The translations under genes were made by a program, and so were the position numbers. DNA of 64,000 nt from positions 16,373,275 through 16,437,274 of the forward strand of contig NC_092264.1 of assembly GCF_036320965.1 (NCBI RefSeq), written 5' to 3'. The stretch comes from Panulirus ornatus (Eukaryota; Arthropoda; Malacostraca; Decapoda; Palinuridae). How positions within the stretch are numbered: position 1 is the first letter of the stretch; every line of letters starts with the position of its first letter. The notes under the pieces were generated by a model. That model was not told where the DNA came from. It saw only the letters and a program-made list of their open reading frames with translations, and ran no database searches. This document shows positions 11,096 to 22,934 of the stretch, piece by piece.

Positions 11096-12165
11096 TTAAT
11101 TGGGAGGTAAGTTTGAATGGAGAAAAACTGGAGGAAGTGAAGGGTTTTAGATATCTGTGAGTGGATTTAGCAGCAGATAGAACCATGGAAGTGGAAGTGA
11201 GTCACAGGGTGGGAGTGTGGGCAAAGGTTCTAGGAGTGTTGAATGTGTGGAAGGCAAGAACGTTATCTTGGAGAGCAAAAGGAGAGCAAAAATGGGTATT
11301 TTTGAAGGAATAGTGGTTCCAACAATGTTATATGGTTGTGAGGCATGAGCTATAGATAAGGTTGTGCAGAGGAGGGTGGACATTTTGGAAATGAATTGTT
11401 TGAGGACAATATGTGGTGTGAGGTGGTTTGATCGAGTAAGTAATGAAAGGGTAAGAGAGATGTGTGGTAATAAAAAGAGTGTGGTTGAGAGAGCAGAAGA
11501 GGGTGTATTGAAATGGTTTGGTCACATGGAGAGAATGAGTGAGAAGAGATTGACAAAGAGGATATATGTATCAGAGGTGGAGGGAATGAGAAGTGTGAGA
11601 CCAAATTGAAGGTGGAAGGATGGAGTGAAAAAGATTTTGAGCAATCAGGGCCTGAACATACAGGAGAGTGAAAGGCACGCAAGGAATAGAGTGAATTGGA
11701 ACAATGTGGTATACCGGGGTTGACCTGCTGTCAGGAGATTGAACCAGGGCATGTGAAGCATCTAGGGTAAACCATGGAAAGTTTTGTGGGGCCTGGATGT
11801 GGAAAGGGAGCTGTGGTTTCGATGCATTACACATGACAGCTAGAGACTGAGTGTGAACGAATGTGGCCTTTGTTGTCTTTTCCTAGCGTTACATTGTGCA
11901 CCCGTTGGGGGAGGGGTTGCCATATCATGTGTGGCGGGGTGGCGACGGGAATGGACGAAGGCAGCAAGTATGAATATGTATATTTCTGTGTATGTATATG
12001 TTGAAATGAATAGGTATGTATATGTGCGTGTGTGGATGTTTATGCATATATGTTTATATACATATGTTTATGTTTATGTGTATATGGGTGGGTTGAGCCA
12101 TTTTTCATCTGTTTTCTTGCGATACCTCTCTAACACGGGAGACAGTAACTAAGTATGATAAAGTA
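11096..12165 (+). mobile_element. Family A 3' portion with long 3' UTR and tail
   Basis: It begins inside the ORF (AATTGGGAGGTAAGTTTG) and runs through the C-terminal region (11364-11609 open) to the 3' UTR. This UTR is the long form: a first CGCTACCTCGC-like module, TATG-rich sequence, then the terminal hairpin and TATGATAAA. It is 5' truncated and carries stops. Confidence 0.85.
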
Positions 12166-12246
12166 AATGATATAATGTGTATGTGTGTGTATGCATGAAA
12201 GAAATAAGAAAATTATAACATAAACGTTCTCCTCCTATTCCCTACA

Positions 12247-12545
12247 CCTGGTTGCTGCCTCCTGTGCCAGTGAGATAACGCCAGGAAACAGATGAAGAAA
12301 GGCCACTTCTACTCACATACATACATGAGCTGTCATTTTTAGTGCACCAAAACCATGTATATTTGCTTCCTGCTCAGGAGCCCATTCTGTCCTTGAAAGG
12401 CTGTTGTAGCACTCATGCCCCAATCTAAGCCAGGTACCCATTTATTGACCAGCCCTGAGGGGAGGATGGACAGCTGGGTTGACTAGGGACAGAGAGCTCT
12501 TCTCAGGAATCAACCCAGAAGGAGCCGCATGTGACTTTGTAGTCA
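12247..12545 (-). mobile_element. Family A tail fragment and tRNA-type SINE-like repeat
   Basis: 12247-12320 is a diverged antisense copy of the hairpin tail. The stretch 12400-12545 matches 57771-57900 in blocks (CCAGGTACCCATTTAT, GAGGGGAGGATGGACAGCTG, GGTTGACT), so the two are copies of one repeat. The 57.8-kb copy has a tRNA-like A-box region on the minus strand. Confidence 0.5.
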
Positions 12546-12559
12546 ACCAACAGGAACCA

Positions 12560-13565
12560 CTACAAGGCATTGTGCACAATAGATATAATGAAATGAAATA
12601 AATAATGTATGTTAAATCATACAACTTACTAAATATTCCATAATTTCCAGTTTGTTTTATGAAGCCCATTCCCAGAATACCCAAAATAAGTCAGGTTAGC
12701 AGATATATTGTTGAATATAAGTTGGTCAGCATCCTTTTGAATTTGTTTAGTTCATCCTCAAATTTTGAATTTTTTTTCCATTTTTTCCAGTTATCCTACA
12801 TCATGAGTAATAAGAGGAAAAGCCAGATGATGCGAATTAGATTTCATTTTGAATATGAGATTTCCCATCAATACTGGAATGTGTATGATACAAGAATTTA
12901 AGGAGGTATATTAATATTTTATATAGTTTACATATAATACAGTTTTATCCTGTGGAATACATTTGTCCTCATGATGAATAAGTTTCCTTAATTTTACTGT
13001 CATATATTGAAGCACACATTTTGAGAAATATTATGCATTGTCCAACTGAAAATCTAAATTTTCATTCTTTAATTTCGTTTTCAAGAAATTTTAGTGCTAA
13101 GTACGTGGATTTTAAGTCCATTTCAAGTTGGAAAAGTGGTAATCAAATTAGAACTTTTTATTTTTCATGGAGAATTGACAAGTTTTGAAGAACATCCCTG
13201 AAATCTAATGATGTAGCAAAAGGTTGAAATTGCCTCCACATCACCCCAACTGCATCCAATTCTGTTAGGGATCCTCTCGGCTTTTCTGCTCAATTCTCCT
13301 GGAAGGTGAGTTTTGCCTTTTCTTCCCTCCCCTTTTCTGTTCTTTTCCATCTCATGTCTTCACTTATACTTTTCATCCTATACCATCAACAATAGAAAGC
13401 TAACATATATATTACTACCAAATGATCTGACACTTCCCATAATCATGCACACTACCTTTTGTTTTCCTTTATAAAAACAAATTTATTTGTTAATCATGCT
13501 CATATTTACCCATTCTTCTGAGAGTCAGTACTATGTTTATTGCATTTGGAGCATTTCATGTATAC
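12560..13565. other. AT-rich sequence with one candidate exon start
   Basis: A very strong pyrimidine tract and CAG acceptor end at 12790, followed by ATG at 12803 and a basic stretch (MSNKRKSQMMRIR). The frame stops at 12899 without a good in-phase donor, so I do not call an exon. The rest shows no recognised feature. Confidence 0.35.
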
Positions 13566-14298
13566 AATATTTTTTTATATTTATTTATTTTGCTTTGTCG
13601 GTCTCCCGTGTTTGCGAGGTAGCGCAAGGAAACAGATGAAAGAAATGGCCCAACCCACCCCCATACACAATGTATGTACATACATGTCCACACACACAAA
13701 TATACATACCTATACATCTCAATGTACACATATATATACACACACAGACACATACATATATACCCATGCACACAATTCACACTGTCTGCCTTTATTCATT
13801 CCCATCGCCACCTTGCCACACATGGAATACCATCCCCCTCCCCCCTCATGTGTGCGAGGTAGCACTAGGAAAAGACAACAAAGGCCCCATTCGTTCACAC
13901 TCAGTCTCTAGCTGTCATGCAATAATGCCCGAAACCACAGCTCCCTTTCCACATCCAGGCCCCACACAACTTTCCATGGTTTACCCCAGACACTTCACAT
14001 GCCCTGATTCAATCCACTGACAGCACGTCAACCCCGGTATACCACATCGATCCAATTCACTCTATTCCTTGCCCTCATTTCACCCTCCTGCATGTTCAGG
14101 CCCTGATCACACAAAATCTTTTTCACTCCATCATTCCACCTCCAATTTGGTCTCCCACTTCTCATCGTTCCCTCCACCTCTGACACATATATCCTCTTGG
14201 TCAATCTTTCCTCACTCATTCTCTCCATGTGCCCAAACCATTTCAAAACACCCTCTTCTGCTCTCTCAACCACGCTCTTTTTATTTCCACACATCTCT
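13566..14298 (-). mobile_element. Family A 3' end, antisense, 5' truncated
   Basis: The hairpin tail lies at the left (GAGGTAGCGCAAGGAAACAG), then the long-form 3' UTR, then the C-terminal coding end (14028-14294 is open antisense: NKKSVVERAEEGVLKWFGHM). It is joined head to head with the + copy starting at 14302. Confidence 0.88.
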
Positions 14299-14301
14299 AT
14301 C

Positions 14302-16020
14302 TGGTAAAAAGAAAAGAGGTAGTGAAAGCTTTGCGGAAGATGAAAGCCGGCAAGGCAGCAGGTTTGGATGGTATTGCAGTGGAATTTATTAAAAAAGGGG
14401 GTGACTGTATTGTTGACTGGTTGGTAAGGTTATTTAATGTATGTATGACTCATGGTGAGGTGCCTGAGGATTGGCGGAATGCGTGCATAGTGCCATTGTA
14501 CAAAGGCAAAGGGGATAAGAGTGAGTGCTCAAATTACAGAGGTATAAGTTTGTTGAGTATTCCTGGTAAATTACATGGGAGGGTATTGATTGAGAGGGTG
14601 AAGGTATGTACAGAGCATCAGATTGGGGAAGAGCAGTGTGATTTCAGAAGTGGTAGAGGATGTGTAGATCAGGTGTTTGCTTTGAAGAATGTATGTGAGA
14701 AATACTTAGAAAAGCAAATGGATTTGTATGTAGCATTTATGGATCTGGAGAAGGCATATGATAGAGTTGATAGAGATGCTCTGTGGAAGGTATTAAGAAT
14801 ATATGGTGTGGGAGGCAAGTTGTTAGAAGCAGTGAAAAGTTTTTATCGAGGATGTAAGGCATGTGTACGTGTAGGAAGAGAGGAAAGTGATTGGTTCTCA
14901 GTGAATGTAGGTTTGCGGCAGGGGTGTGTGATGTCTCCATGGTTGTTTAATTTGTTTATGGATGGGGTTGTTAGGGAGGTAAATGCAAGAGTTTTGGAAA
15001 GAGGGGCAAGTATGAAGTCAGTTGGGGATGAGAGAGCTTGGGAAGTGAGTCAGTTGTTGTTCGCTGATGATACAGCGCTGGTGGCTGATTCATGTGAGAA
15101 ACTGCAGAAGCTGGTGACTGAGTTTGGTAAAGTGTGTGGAAGAAGAAAGTTAAGAGTAAATGTGAATAAGAGCAAGGTTATTAGGTACAGTAGGGTTGAG
15201 GGTCAAGTCAATTGGGAGGTGAGTTTGAATGGAGAAAAACTGGAGGAAGTGAAGTGTTTTAGATATCTGGGAGTGGATCTGGCAGCGGATGGAACCATGG
15301 AAGCGGAAGTGGATCATAGGGTGGGGGAGGGGGTGAAAATTCTGGGGGCCTTGAAGAATGTGTGGAAGTCGAGAACATTATCTCGGAAAGCAAAAATGGG
15401 TATGTTTGAAGGAATAGTGGTTCCAACAATGTTGTATGGTTGCGAGGCGTGGGCTATGGATAGAGTTGTGCGCAGGAGGATGGATGTGCTGGAAATGAGA
15501 TGTTTGAGGACAATGTGTGGTGTGAGGTGGTTTGATCGAGTGAGTAACGTAAGGGTAAGAGAGATGTGTGGAAATAAAAAGAGCGTGGTTGAGAGAGCAG
15601 AAGAGGGTGTTTTGATGTGGTTTGGGCACATGGAGAGAATGAGTGAGGAAAGATTGACCAAGAGGATATATGTGTCGGAGGTGGAGGGAACGAGGAGAAG
15701 AGGGAGACCAAATTGGAGGTGGAAAGATGGAGTGAAAAAGATTTTGTGTGATCGGGGCCTGAACATGCAGGAAGGTGAAAGGAGGGCAAGGAATAGAGTG
15801 AATTGGAGCGATGTGGTATACCGGGGTTGACGTGCTGTCAGTGGATTGAATCAAGGCATGTGAAGCGTCTGGGGTAAACCATGGAAAGCTGTGTAGGTAT
15901 GTATATTTGCGTGTGTGGACGTATGTATATACATGTGCATGGGGGGGGGTTGGGCCATTTCTTTCATCTGTTTCCTTGCGCTACCTCGCAAACGCGGGAG
16001 ACAGCGACAAAGTATAATAG
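14302..16020 (+). mobile_element. RTE-like family A, young 5'-truncated copy with open RT ORF
   Basis: One frame is open from the RT start to the stop at 15828-15830, with LINE-specific sequence from about codon 28 of the long frame. It holds AGKAAGLDGIAVEF, NYRGISLLSIPGKL, MDLEKAYDRVDRDAL (motif A), GLRQGCVMSPWLFNLFMDG (motif B), LLFADDTALVAD (motif C, both Asp present) and FRYLGVDLAADG, then a C-terminal region with GCEAW, GHMERMSEERLTKRI and GRPNWRWKDG. The endonuclease is missing because of 5' truncation. The 3' UTR is the short form (AACCATGGAAAGCTGTG), followed by the hairpin tail. It is very close to the copies at 22935, 29786 and 49698, so it is recent. The RT looks catalytically intact, but the element lacks its nuclease. 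Confidence 0.93.
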
Positions 16021-16033
16021 AAATATATATATC

Positions 16034-16078
16034 TCTCTCTTACCCTTACATTACTTACTCGATCAAACCACCTCACAT
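16034..16078 (-). mobile_element. 45-base family A scrap
   Basis: It matches the reverse complement of the coding region around GGTTTGATCGAGTAAGTAA. It lies directly after the tail and a short (AT)n of the previous copy. Confidence 0.75.
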
Positions 16079-16284
16079 GTTTGATACAATGTATACAATA
16101 TATTTGATGTAATACATTACTGGGTCCATATACTAACACGATAATGTACATTTCTCCAACATAGTTGAGGTATAGTTGTGACATAGGCTTACATGTACAG
16201 AATTGATTAGTTTTTAGATTTATTCTATTACAAATGGAGACCTTACTTTAGTTTTCCCTTTTTTGCATAAGATTTTGATTGCTG

Positions 16285-16738
16285 AGAATGTATGTGCTTG
16301 GTTGTGGGTTGAAACACCACAGTGTTCAAGAATCCAGGTTGTGGAAATGAACTGTTTGAGAGGAGCATGTGGTATGACTAGATCTTTGGAATGAAGAAAG
16401 AAATGAGGGAGTTTATAAGAGATTTGGTATGGCAAGAATGGAAAGGGAATGGATTTTGGAGAGGTGGAGTGGTTAAAACATCATACTTTGAGGTGGTTTG
16501 AACATATGAAAAGAATGTAAGACAGGGAGTTTATAAGGAGGGTGTATGATAATACAGTTAAAAAGTGGAAGAGCACCAGAGGGAGAGAAATGGTGGAAGA
16601 ATGTGTGGAATGGTGTATTAGATGGATGCATGTAAGGACAGGGATCAGTGGAGACTAATTTGTTGTGGCCACCCCCTTGAAGTAGTTCCTGGAGAAAATG
16701 AGCATCAGACATACAGATAGATAAATAGATAGATAGTA
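16285..16738 (+). mobile_element. RTE-like family B, 3' end
   Basis: The decayed coding end (SRIQVVEMNCLRGACG-type, then WFEHMKRM and RRVYDNTVKK) is followed by GGCCACCCCCTTGAAGTAG and a (TAGA)n tail. It matches the antisense copy at 31580-32540 and the scrap at 61335. It is distinct from family A in sequence and tail. Confidence 0.72.
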
Positions 16739-17156
16739 TTTGTTTCATGACGTCTTCATGCCCACCCAAATACAAGTATATCAGTAAGCCCTTTTGTGAT
16801 TAAACTCATCTATATTCCAGAGCCAATTTTATCGGTCTTTTTTCATTTTAAGCTGCATCAAATGTGTACTCTTGACAAAAGGTAATGAATATACCACCAT
16901 TGAAGTCATTCACTATGGAAAAAAACCCATTTATTTTGGTTATGTAACACAAGAAAACAGTGGCCTGTTACTTCCTTTGTTGACAATTTTTAGTTTATTC
17001 AGCCCTGTTAAGTACTTGCAACTTTTTTGTAAATTGAGTTTAATACAATTGAAAATACACTTAGATAATTATTTCTTGTTTAAGTGATGATTTGACATTT
17101 TGAGTAGTATTCCCCATAATGTCTGTGTTTTAGATGCTGATTTCTCTTTTTTTCAG
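16739..17156. other. Intron sequence upstream of exon A
   Basis: AT-rich sequence with no recognised element. The pyrimidine tract and acceptor of exon A lie at its right end. Confidence 0.4.
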
Positions 17157-17294
17157 AAGCAAACAATGAAGTATAAATTAAATGAGTCACCAACTAGTGG
17201 TGCAGGAAGGCCTCGCTCTTGCCCTATGACAAGCACCCATCCTACTGGCAAGTCACACAAAGACGACATATCACTTAAAACCAGGAGTAATAAA
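17157..17294 (+). CDS. Host gene exon A (46 codons), N-terminal part of a C2H2 zinc-finger protein
   Basis: This exon is preceded by a strong pyrimidine tract ending in CAG (AG at 17155-17156) and followed by a good donor, AAA|GTAAGA, at 17295. It is open in one frame for exactly 46 codons and both borders are phase 0. The product is basic and rich in Ser, Thr and Lys, with KLNESPTSGAGRPRS near its start. It joins in frame to the next exon at 25423, which continues the same basic, Ser/Arg-rich composition. The first ATG lies three codons in, at 17166, with A at -3, so translation may start here if the upstream exon is noncoding; otherwise the start lies further upstream. No known domain is visible. 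The exon call rests on splice sites and phase only, without transcript data. Confidence 0.62.
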
Positions 17295-17439
17295 GTAAGA
17301 CTGTCCCTTGTAATTTTGATACTGATGTTTATTGTTAGAGTTAAAGGTGTGGTGCTGAAACTAAATGGAAATGAGGTTGTTTTATCATAAGATTTAATGT
17401 GATACATTGAAACAAGATTGAATGGCTGGAAAATTGACT

Positions 17440-17677
17440 TTGAATCTTTGATATCAAAATAATGAAGTGTGGCAAAGTAGCTGGAGTGAGTGGGATTGCA
17501 GTTGAATTTCTCAAGAAATGGGATGAGGGATGACTTTGTTGTTGATTTGTTTGTCAGGAATTTTAATGTATATATGTCCAACAAGGTATTGCAAGGCGTG
17601 GGTTGTAGATAAAGTAGTGTGGAAGAGGATGGATCTCTTTGAGGACAATTTGTGGTGTGAAGTGGTTTGATTAAGTA
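17440..17677 (+). mobile_element. Decayed family A fragments
   Basis: A remnant of the KAGKAAG..GIAVEF segment (17461-17575) is followed by a C-terminal scrap (AAGGCGTGGGTTGTAGATAA). Both are full of stops. Confidence 0.65.
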
Positions 17678-19245
17678 AGCATCTGTACCAACCCTATCAT
17701 ATGCCTTTTCCAGATCCATAAATGCCATGTACTAATCCATCTTTTTTCTAATTATTTCTCACACATTCTTTAAAGCAAACACCTAGTCCACACATCTGCC
17801 ATTTCTGAAACCACATTGCTTCTCAGTCTGATGCTCTGTACATGCCTTCACCCTCTCAATCAGTACCCTCCCATATAACTTACCAGGTATGTTTACTCAA
17901 CAAACTTATACCTCTGTAGTTTGAACACTCACCTTTATCCCCCATGCCTTTATACAGTGGCACTGTGCATTCTGCCAATCCTCAGGCACCTCACAATGAT
18001 CTATACATACATTGAATATCCTTACTGACCAATTAACAACGGTCACTCTCCTTCCACATAAATTCAAAAGCAGTATTATTCACTCCAGCTGCCTTGCCGC
18101 ATTTCATAATGTGCAAGGCTTTGGCCACCTTTTCTCTCTTTTCCAAACCACCGTCCATGACTCATACTTCGCATACTGCCCTGACCAAAGCACCCTACAT
18201 CTGCTACTTTGCCATCAAACAAACACATTTAACAGTCCTCCAAAATACTCGCTCTGTGTCCTCCTAACTTCATCACCATTTGTTATCACCCTTTTGCCCC
18301 ATCTCTGATGTTCCCATTTGTTCTCTTGTACCTTTCTCTTGACCTCCATCTGCTTTCTGTCATACATCTCCCAATCATTTGCATTCTTTTCCTATAAGTA
18401 CTGCCTAAACACCTTTCTTTTCCCTTTCATTAACAACTTTTCTTTTTCATCTCACCACTTGCTACCCTACCTAATCTGCCCACCTCCCACCCACTCCCCT
18501 CGCTTTATTTACTCTCTCTTATTGCCAGTCTGCACTCAATCTCTGCTGTTATTTTTTCATGCAAGTTTTTTTTAAGCTCAGTTAGTCTCACCACTCTCTT
18601 TTCACTAATATTGTTCCTTTTATTTTTTGAAAACCTCAACAAATCCTCATGTTTGCCCCCCACAAGATTGTGATCAGACATCCCACCAGCTGCCCCTCTC
18701 AGCATATTTACTTCCAAAAGTCTCTCTTTTATATGCCTCTCAATTAGTATGTAAGCTAAAAGTGCCTGTTGACCATCTCTCCTACTCACGTATGTATATT
18801 TGTGTAGATCCCTCTTTTTGAAATAGATATTTCCAATCACCAGTGTTTTCTCAGAACACAACTCCACAAACTCTTCATCATTTCCATTTATAACACTGAA
18901 TGCCCCATGTATCCCAATTATACCCTCAGTTGCTGCCACTTTGGCCTTTAAATCACCTATCACTAATACCCGGTCTCTTACATCAGAACTGCAGACACGC
19001 TCAATCAGCTATTCCCAAAACACTTTCCTCTCGTGATTATTCTCATGGCCAGGTGCATAAGCACCAGTAATCTACCATTTCTTGCCGTCCACTTTCGGTT
19101 TTTCCTATATCAGTCTAGAATTTACCACAACTCTTGCATCAGCAGTGCTACTCCTTCCTTAGCTTTTGTCCTCTCACCAACCCCCGACTTTACTCCTAAG
19201 ACATTCACAAACCATTCTTTCCCCTTACCCTATGGGTGTTACTGG
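17678..19245 (-). mobile_element. Old RTE-like copy, antisense, RT N-terminal part through endonuclease
   Basis: Reading the minus strand gives endonuclease pieces (IGDLKAKV, GIIGIHGAFSVINGN, RRDGQQALLAYILIERH, MSDHNLV at 18505-18963), then the linker and the start of RT. It is clearly diverged from the young copies and has no 3' end. It joins the + fragments at 17677 in an inverted arrangement. Confidence 0.82.
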
Positions 19246-19259
19246 ACTTCACCTGCTTA

Positions 19260-21790
19260 AGGTAAAAAGTAGAGTGATGTGTGTGTGTCTGTGTTGGAGG
19301 AGAACATTCCTTTTGAACAATTATCCATTGTTACTAATGCTGAGTGTGTGTGTGTGTGGATTGGGTGGGTTGGTTAGTTGACTGAAGCCCTCAAGAAATG
19401 TTTTGAGATTTATATTAATTTTCGTAATGAAGTGATTGGGGTTAAAGCCATGCTGTGAATGTGAGAGGAATATAATGCTTGATTTTGATGTAGATGAGTT
19501 TTACAATTGGTTTGGGTACTGAAGAGTGTTGTGATATTGGGCTGTAAGAGGGGAGGTATTGATTGGTTGGATTGTTTTAGGATGGACGCTATGTTAGGAA
19601 TGTTTGGAAGTATTTACATGTTTGGGGTGTTGTTGAGTAGCCAGGAGTGGTTAAAGATGTACGGAATTGTTGGACTGCAATTGAGCCAAAGCATTTTATG
19701 TGAAAGTTTGGTTTGTTTTCAGGGCCTGTTTCTGGAGAGTTTGTTAAGGTTTTAATTGCATTGTATTTGTCATTGGGGATGAGGGATGGAACAGCTTCAG
19801 TTTCAACATGGATTTCATTGGTTTTTTCATGACTTTCTTCTTTAGGGATGTGGTTGGTTTGTGGCTGAGTTTTGAATCATTTCATGAGTACGTGTGTTAT
19901 CTTGGAGAAGAGCTGTACTTAGTTTGGGTTAGAAGTACATTATGTTCAGGTGCTGGGATGATGTGAGGTTCTGACCCTGTATTGTTCACCAAAGGTGGTT
20001 GCTGCGGATTTTATCGTTCTCAGTGTTAACTATTTTGATGAGCATTTTTTTTTTTGCCTACCTCCCAGTGCACAAAAAACTAATTCTTTTTTGTATTCAT
20101 TAAGAGGAGCGCATAGAATATCATAACCCTTATTTTTATCATATGAGTATAATCCCGCAATCACAGTTGTCAGAGAGATTCAAATTAGGCTATATTTTCC
20201 ACCTTTAACCACACAAACACTGTAGAAATTGCCTGTAATCCTGCTAATCCAGTATGTCGTGCTTCTTCTTGTACATCCTCCTCACTGTAGTCAACATTGT
20301 CCGTTTCCTTTTCTCACACTTCTGATAAATCAGAATGAGACTTTTCCAAATCTGATAAACTTATCTGGCACTCTCCTTATATGGGCGGCGGGGATGCAGC
20401 GTACCCCAAGAAGTGGGCGGATGGGGAAGCCAGGGACACACCAGGCGCTGCAGACGTGCATCAGATGGGGCGAGTCCCAAAAGAAGGCACGTGACTGTCT
20501 CCCACATTTACTAGAGGGTTATTGAGGCCTTTGAGCTGTTCCAAAGACTCATCCTTTGTTTAGATTGCCATCTGTGGCCAGTCAATAGATTTTACAATGC
20601 GCACAAAATATAAGTTAACAAGTAGCTAGATTGAGGACAGTATCACCTTACTACACTGGCTTTGACTGAGTATGATAGCACCAAAAGGGTTAAGGAAGGA
20701 GTGTCAGTTTACTGTTTTCCATTGTCTGATTAGGCTTGTAATTTTCTTTAGAGTTTGGATTTATTGTGTGATAATTTGGATTTGTTGAATGATTTCAGTT
20801 GGTGTTGAGTGGTTTTGAATGAGCATGTTTCTTTGTTTTATGAGGTCTGCAACATGTGGGAAGGTCTTTGAGTTATACAGTATATCTTTCTGTGTACTTG
20901 TGGAATGTACATCTTGCTGGATTGGTTGATGTTAATGAAGTGTGAGATGGTATTATTGAGGGATAGAAAGTTATTTTCAATGAAGCTTTGGAGCTTGGAC
21001 TCTCTTTACCATTTGAATGCTTGCCAATCTACTTGTCTGTAATTTGTGTATGATTTTCGTTGGCTATGTGGGTTAGGTAGGTTAAACAAAAGTGTTTGTT
21101 AGAATGGATTTCTCATCAGGAGAGTGTGTTTAGTGTCCCAGGTGGCTCTCATGTGCATTGTTGCTGTGCAAAAATTAAAGTCTGGAGAGGTTGGCTGCTA
21201 GAAGTGTTGAGTCTGATTGGCTGGATGCATAAATTAGAGATGTTAAAAGGATGTATAGGATGCATTTGGTTTATGAGGGTTAATCAGGGATCTTGGGTAT
21301 GAGTTTTAAGTCATTCAGGATGATGAACATTGAAATCTCTACATGAACAGTAGTTAGGCATCTTAGTCTGGTTTTGTTTTTTGGGATTTTATTTTAGAGG
21401 GCAGGTGGTGGGGCTAGGAGTGAAGGTTCTTATTATTTTGTGCTATGTGTTGTGTAGTTTTATTTATAGAGACAGTTAAATTTAAGGACTTGACCCTGTT
21501 TGTGATCTACTTATATTCTGAGTGTTGTCTGTGAATGGGATTATGTAGAGTATAAATCTCACAAGTCCTGTTCATTGTCTTTGTTGTGTAACTTACCTTT
21601 GATTGTTTAGTTAAAGAAAGGAGGGAGTGTGGATCTGGTTGTGAGTTGGGCTTTTGGTTGGTTACCATCTGTATTTTCTATTCTGGGAGAGGTTGAACTT
21701 TTATGTGTGGTTATATTTGATGTCATTGGTTTATATTTGTAGCTTGTTTAGTTTGTGAATGGGATTCTGTGGAAAAGAAGGGTTAGATGT
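19260..21790. repeat. T/G-rich unknown repeat and unassigned intron sequence
   Basis: The + strand is strikingly T and G rich over 19260-20020 and 20600-21790. The part near 21190-21330 shares blocks with 44790-44960 (GGATCTTGGGT, TGGTTTATGA-type), so at least part is a dispersed repeat. A GC-richer block at 20370-20530 stands out. Its minus strand, together with 20240-20370, gives a short Asp/Glu/Ser-rich string (SDLEKSHSDLSEV, then DNVDYSEEDVQEE) like the acidic start of some piggyBac transposases; this is a weak resemblance. No gene is called. Confidence 0.4.
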
Positions 21791-21899
21791 ATCTTGGATT
21801 CAAACCGAGGCCTTTAAGATTGGTGTGCCATTTCAACAACCACTGTAGTACAGAGATTCATGTATGTATATATGGCGATGGGAATAAATAAAGGCAGAC

Positions 21900-22712
21900 A
21901 GTATGAATTATGTATTTTTATTATACTTTGTCGCTGTCTCCCGCGTTTGCGAGGTAGCGCAAGGAAACAGACGAAAGAAATGGCCCAACCCCTCCCCATA
22001 CACATGTATATACATACGTCCACACACGCAAATATACATACCTACACAGCTTTCCATGGTTTACCCCAGACGCTTCACATGCCCTGCTTCAATCCACTGA
22101 CAGCACGTCAACCCCGGTATACCACATCGCTCCAATTCACTCTATTCCTTGCCCTCCTTTCACTCTATTCCTTGCCCTCCTTTCACCCTCCTGCATGTTC
22201 AGGCCCCGATCACACAAAATCTTTTTCACTCCATCTTTCCACCTCCAATTTGGTCTCCCTCTTCTCCTTGTTCCCTCCACCTCCGACACATATATCCTCT
22301 TGGTCAATCTTTCCTCACTCATCCTCTCCATGTGCCCAAACCACATCAAAACACCCTCTTCTGCTCTCTCAACCACGCTCTTTTTATTTCCACACATCTC
22401 TCTTACCCTTACGTTACTCACTCGATCAAACCACCTCACACCACACATTGTCCTCAAACAACTCATTTCCAGCACATCCATCCTCCTGCGCACAACTCTA
22501 TCCATAGCCCACGCCTCGCAACCATACAACATTGTTGGAACCACTATTCCTTCAAACATACCCATTTTTGCTTTCCGAGATAATGTTCTCGACTTCCACA
22601 CATTCTTCAAGGCCCCCAGGATTTTCGCCCCCTCCCCCACCCTATGATCCATTTCCGCTTCCATGGTTCCATCCGCTGCCAGATCCACTCCCAGATATCT
22701 AAAACACTTCAC
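21900..22712 (-). mobile_element. Family A 3' end, antisense, young
   Basis: The hairpin tail is at the left, then the short-form 3' UTR and the C-terminal coding region (open antisense 22137-22700). A 22-base duplication near 22138-22181 (CACTCTATTCCTTGCCCTCC repeated) alters the coding end. It is truncated at AAACACTTCAC and joined to a + tail fragment. Confidence 0.9.
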
Positions 22713-22915
22713 ATGTGTATATATGTATATGTCTGTGTGTGTGTATATATATGTATACATTGAGATGTATAGGTATGTATATTTGCGTGTGTGGACGTGT
22801 ATGTATATACATGTGTATGGGGGTGGGTTGGGCCATTTCTTTCGTCTGTTTCCTTGCGCTACCTCGCAAACGCGGGAGACAGTGACAAAGCAAAATAAAA
22901 TAAAATGAATAATAG
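22713..22915 (+). mobile_element. Family A 3' tail fragment
   Basis: TATG-rich 3' UTR followed by the hairpin module (TTTCCTTGCGCTACCTCGC, then ACGCGGGAGACAG) and an AATAA-rich end. No coding part is attached. Confidence 0.88.
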
Positions 22916-22934
22916 AAATATATATATATATTTG

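Noticed and set aside
12791..12899. Exon with strong acceptor and ATG (MSNKRKSQ...) as first coding exon of the zinc-finger gene
   Set aside because: There is no convincing in-phase donor before the stop at 12899; only a weak AAT|GTGTAT site fits phase 0.
15314..15854. Conserved antisense ORFs of about 110-160 codons (Pro/Ser/His-rich) opposite the LINE C-terminal region, repeated in most copies
   Set aside because: They are mirror frames of a purine-rich, stop-poor LINE coding strand. Conservation follows the LINE itself and there is no independent start context or domain.
20370..20530. GC-richer block as a host exon
   Set aside because: No consistent splice sites with in-phase neighbours; the acidic string on the other strand hints at a decayed DNA transposon instead, at low confidence.
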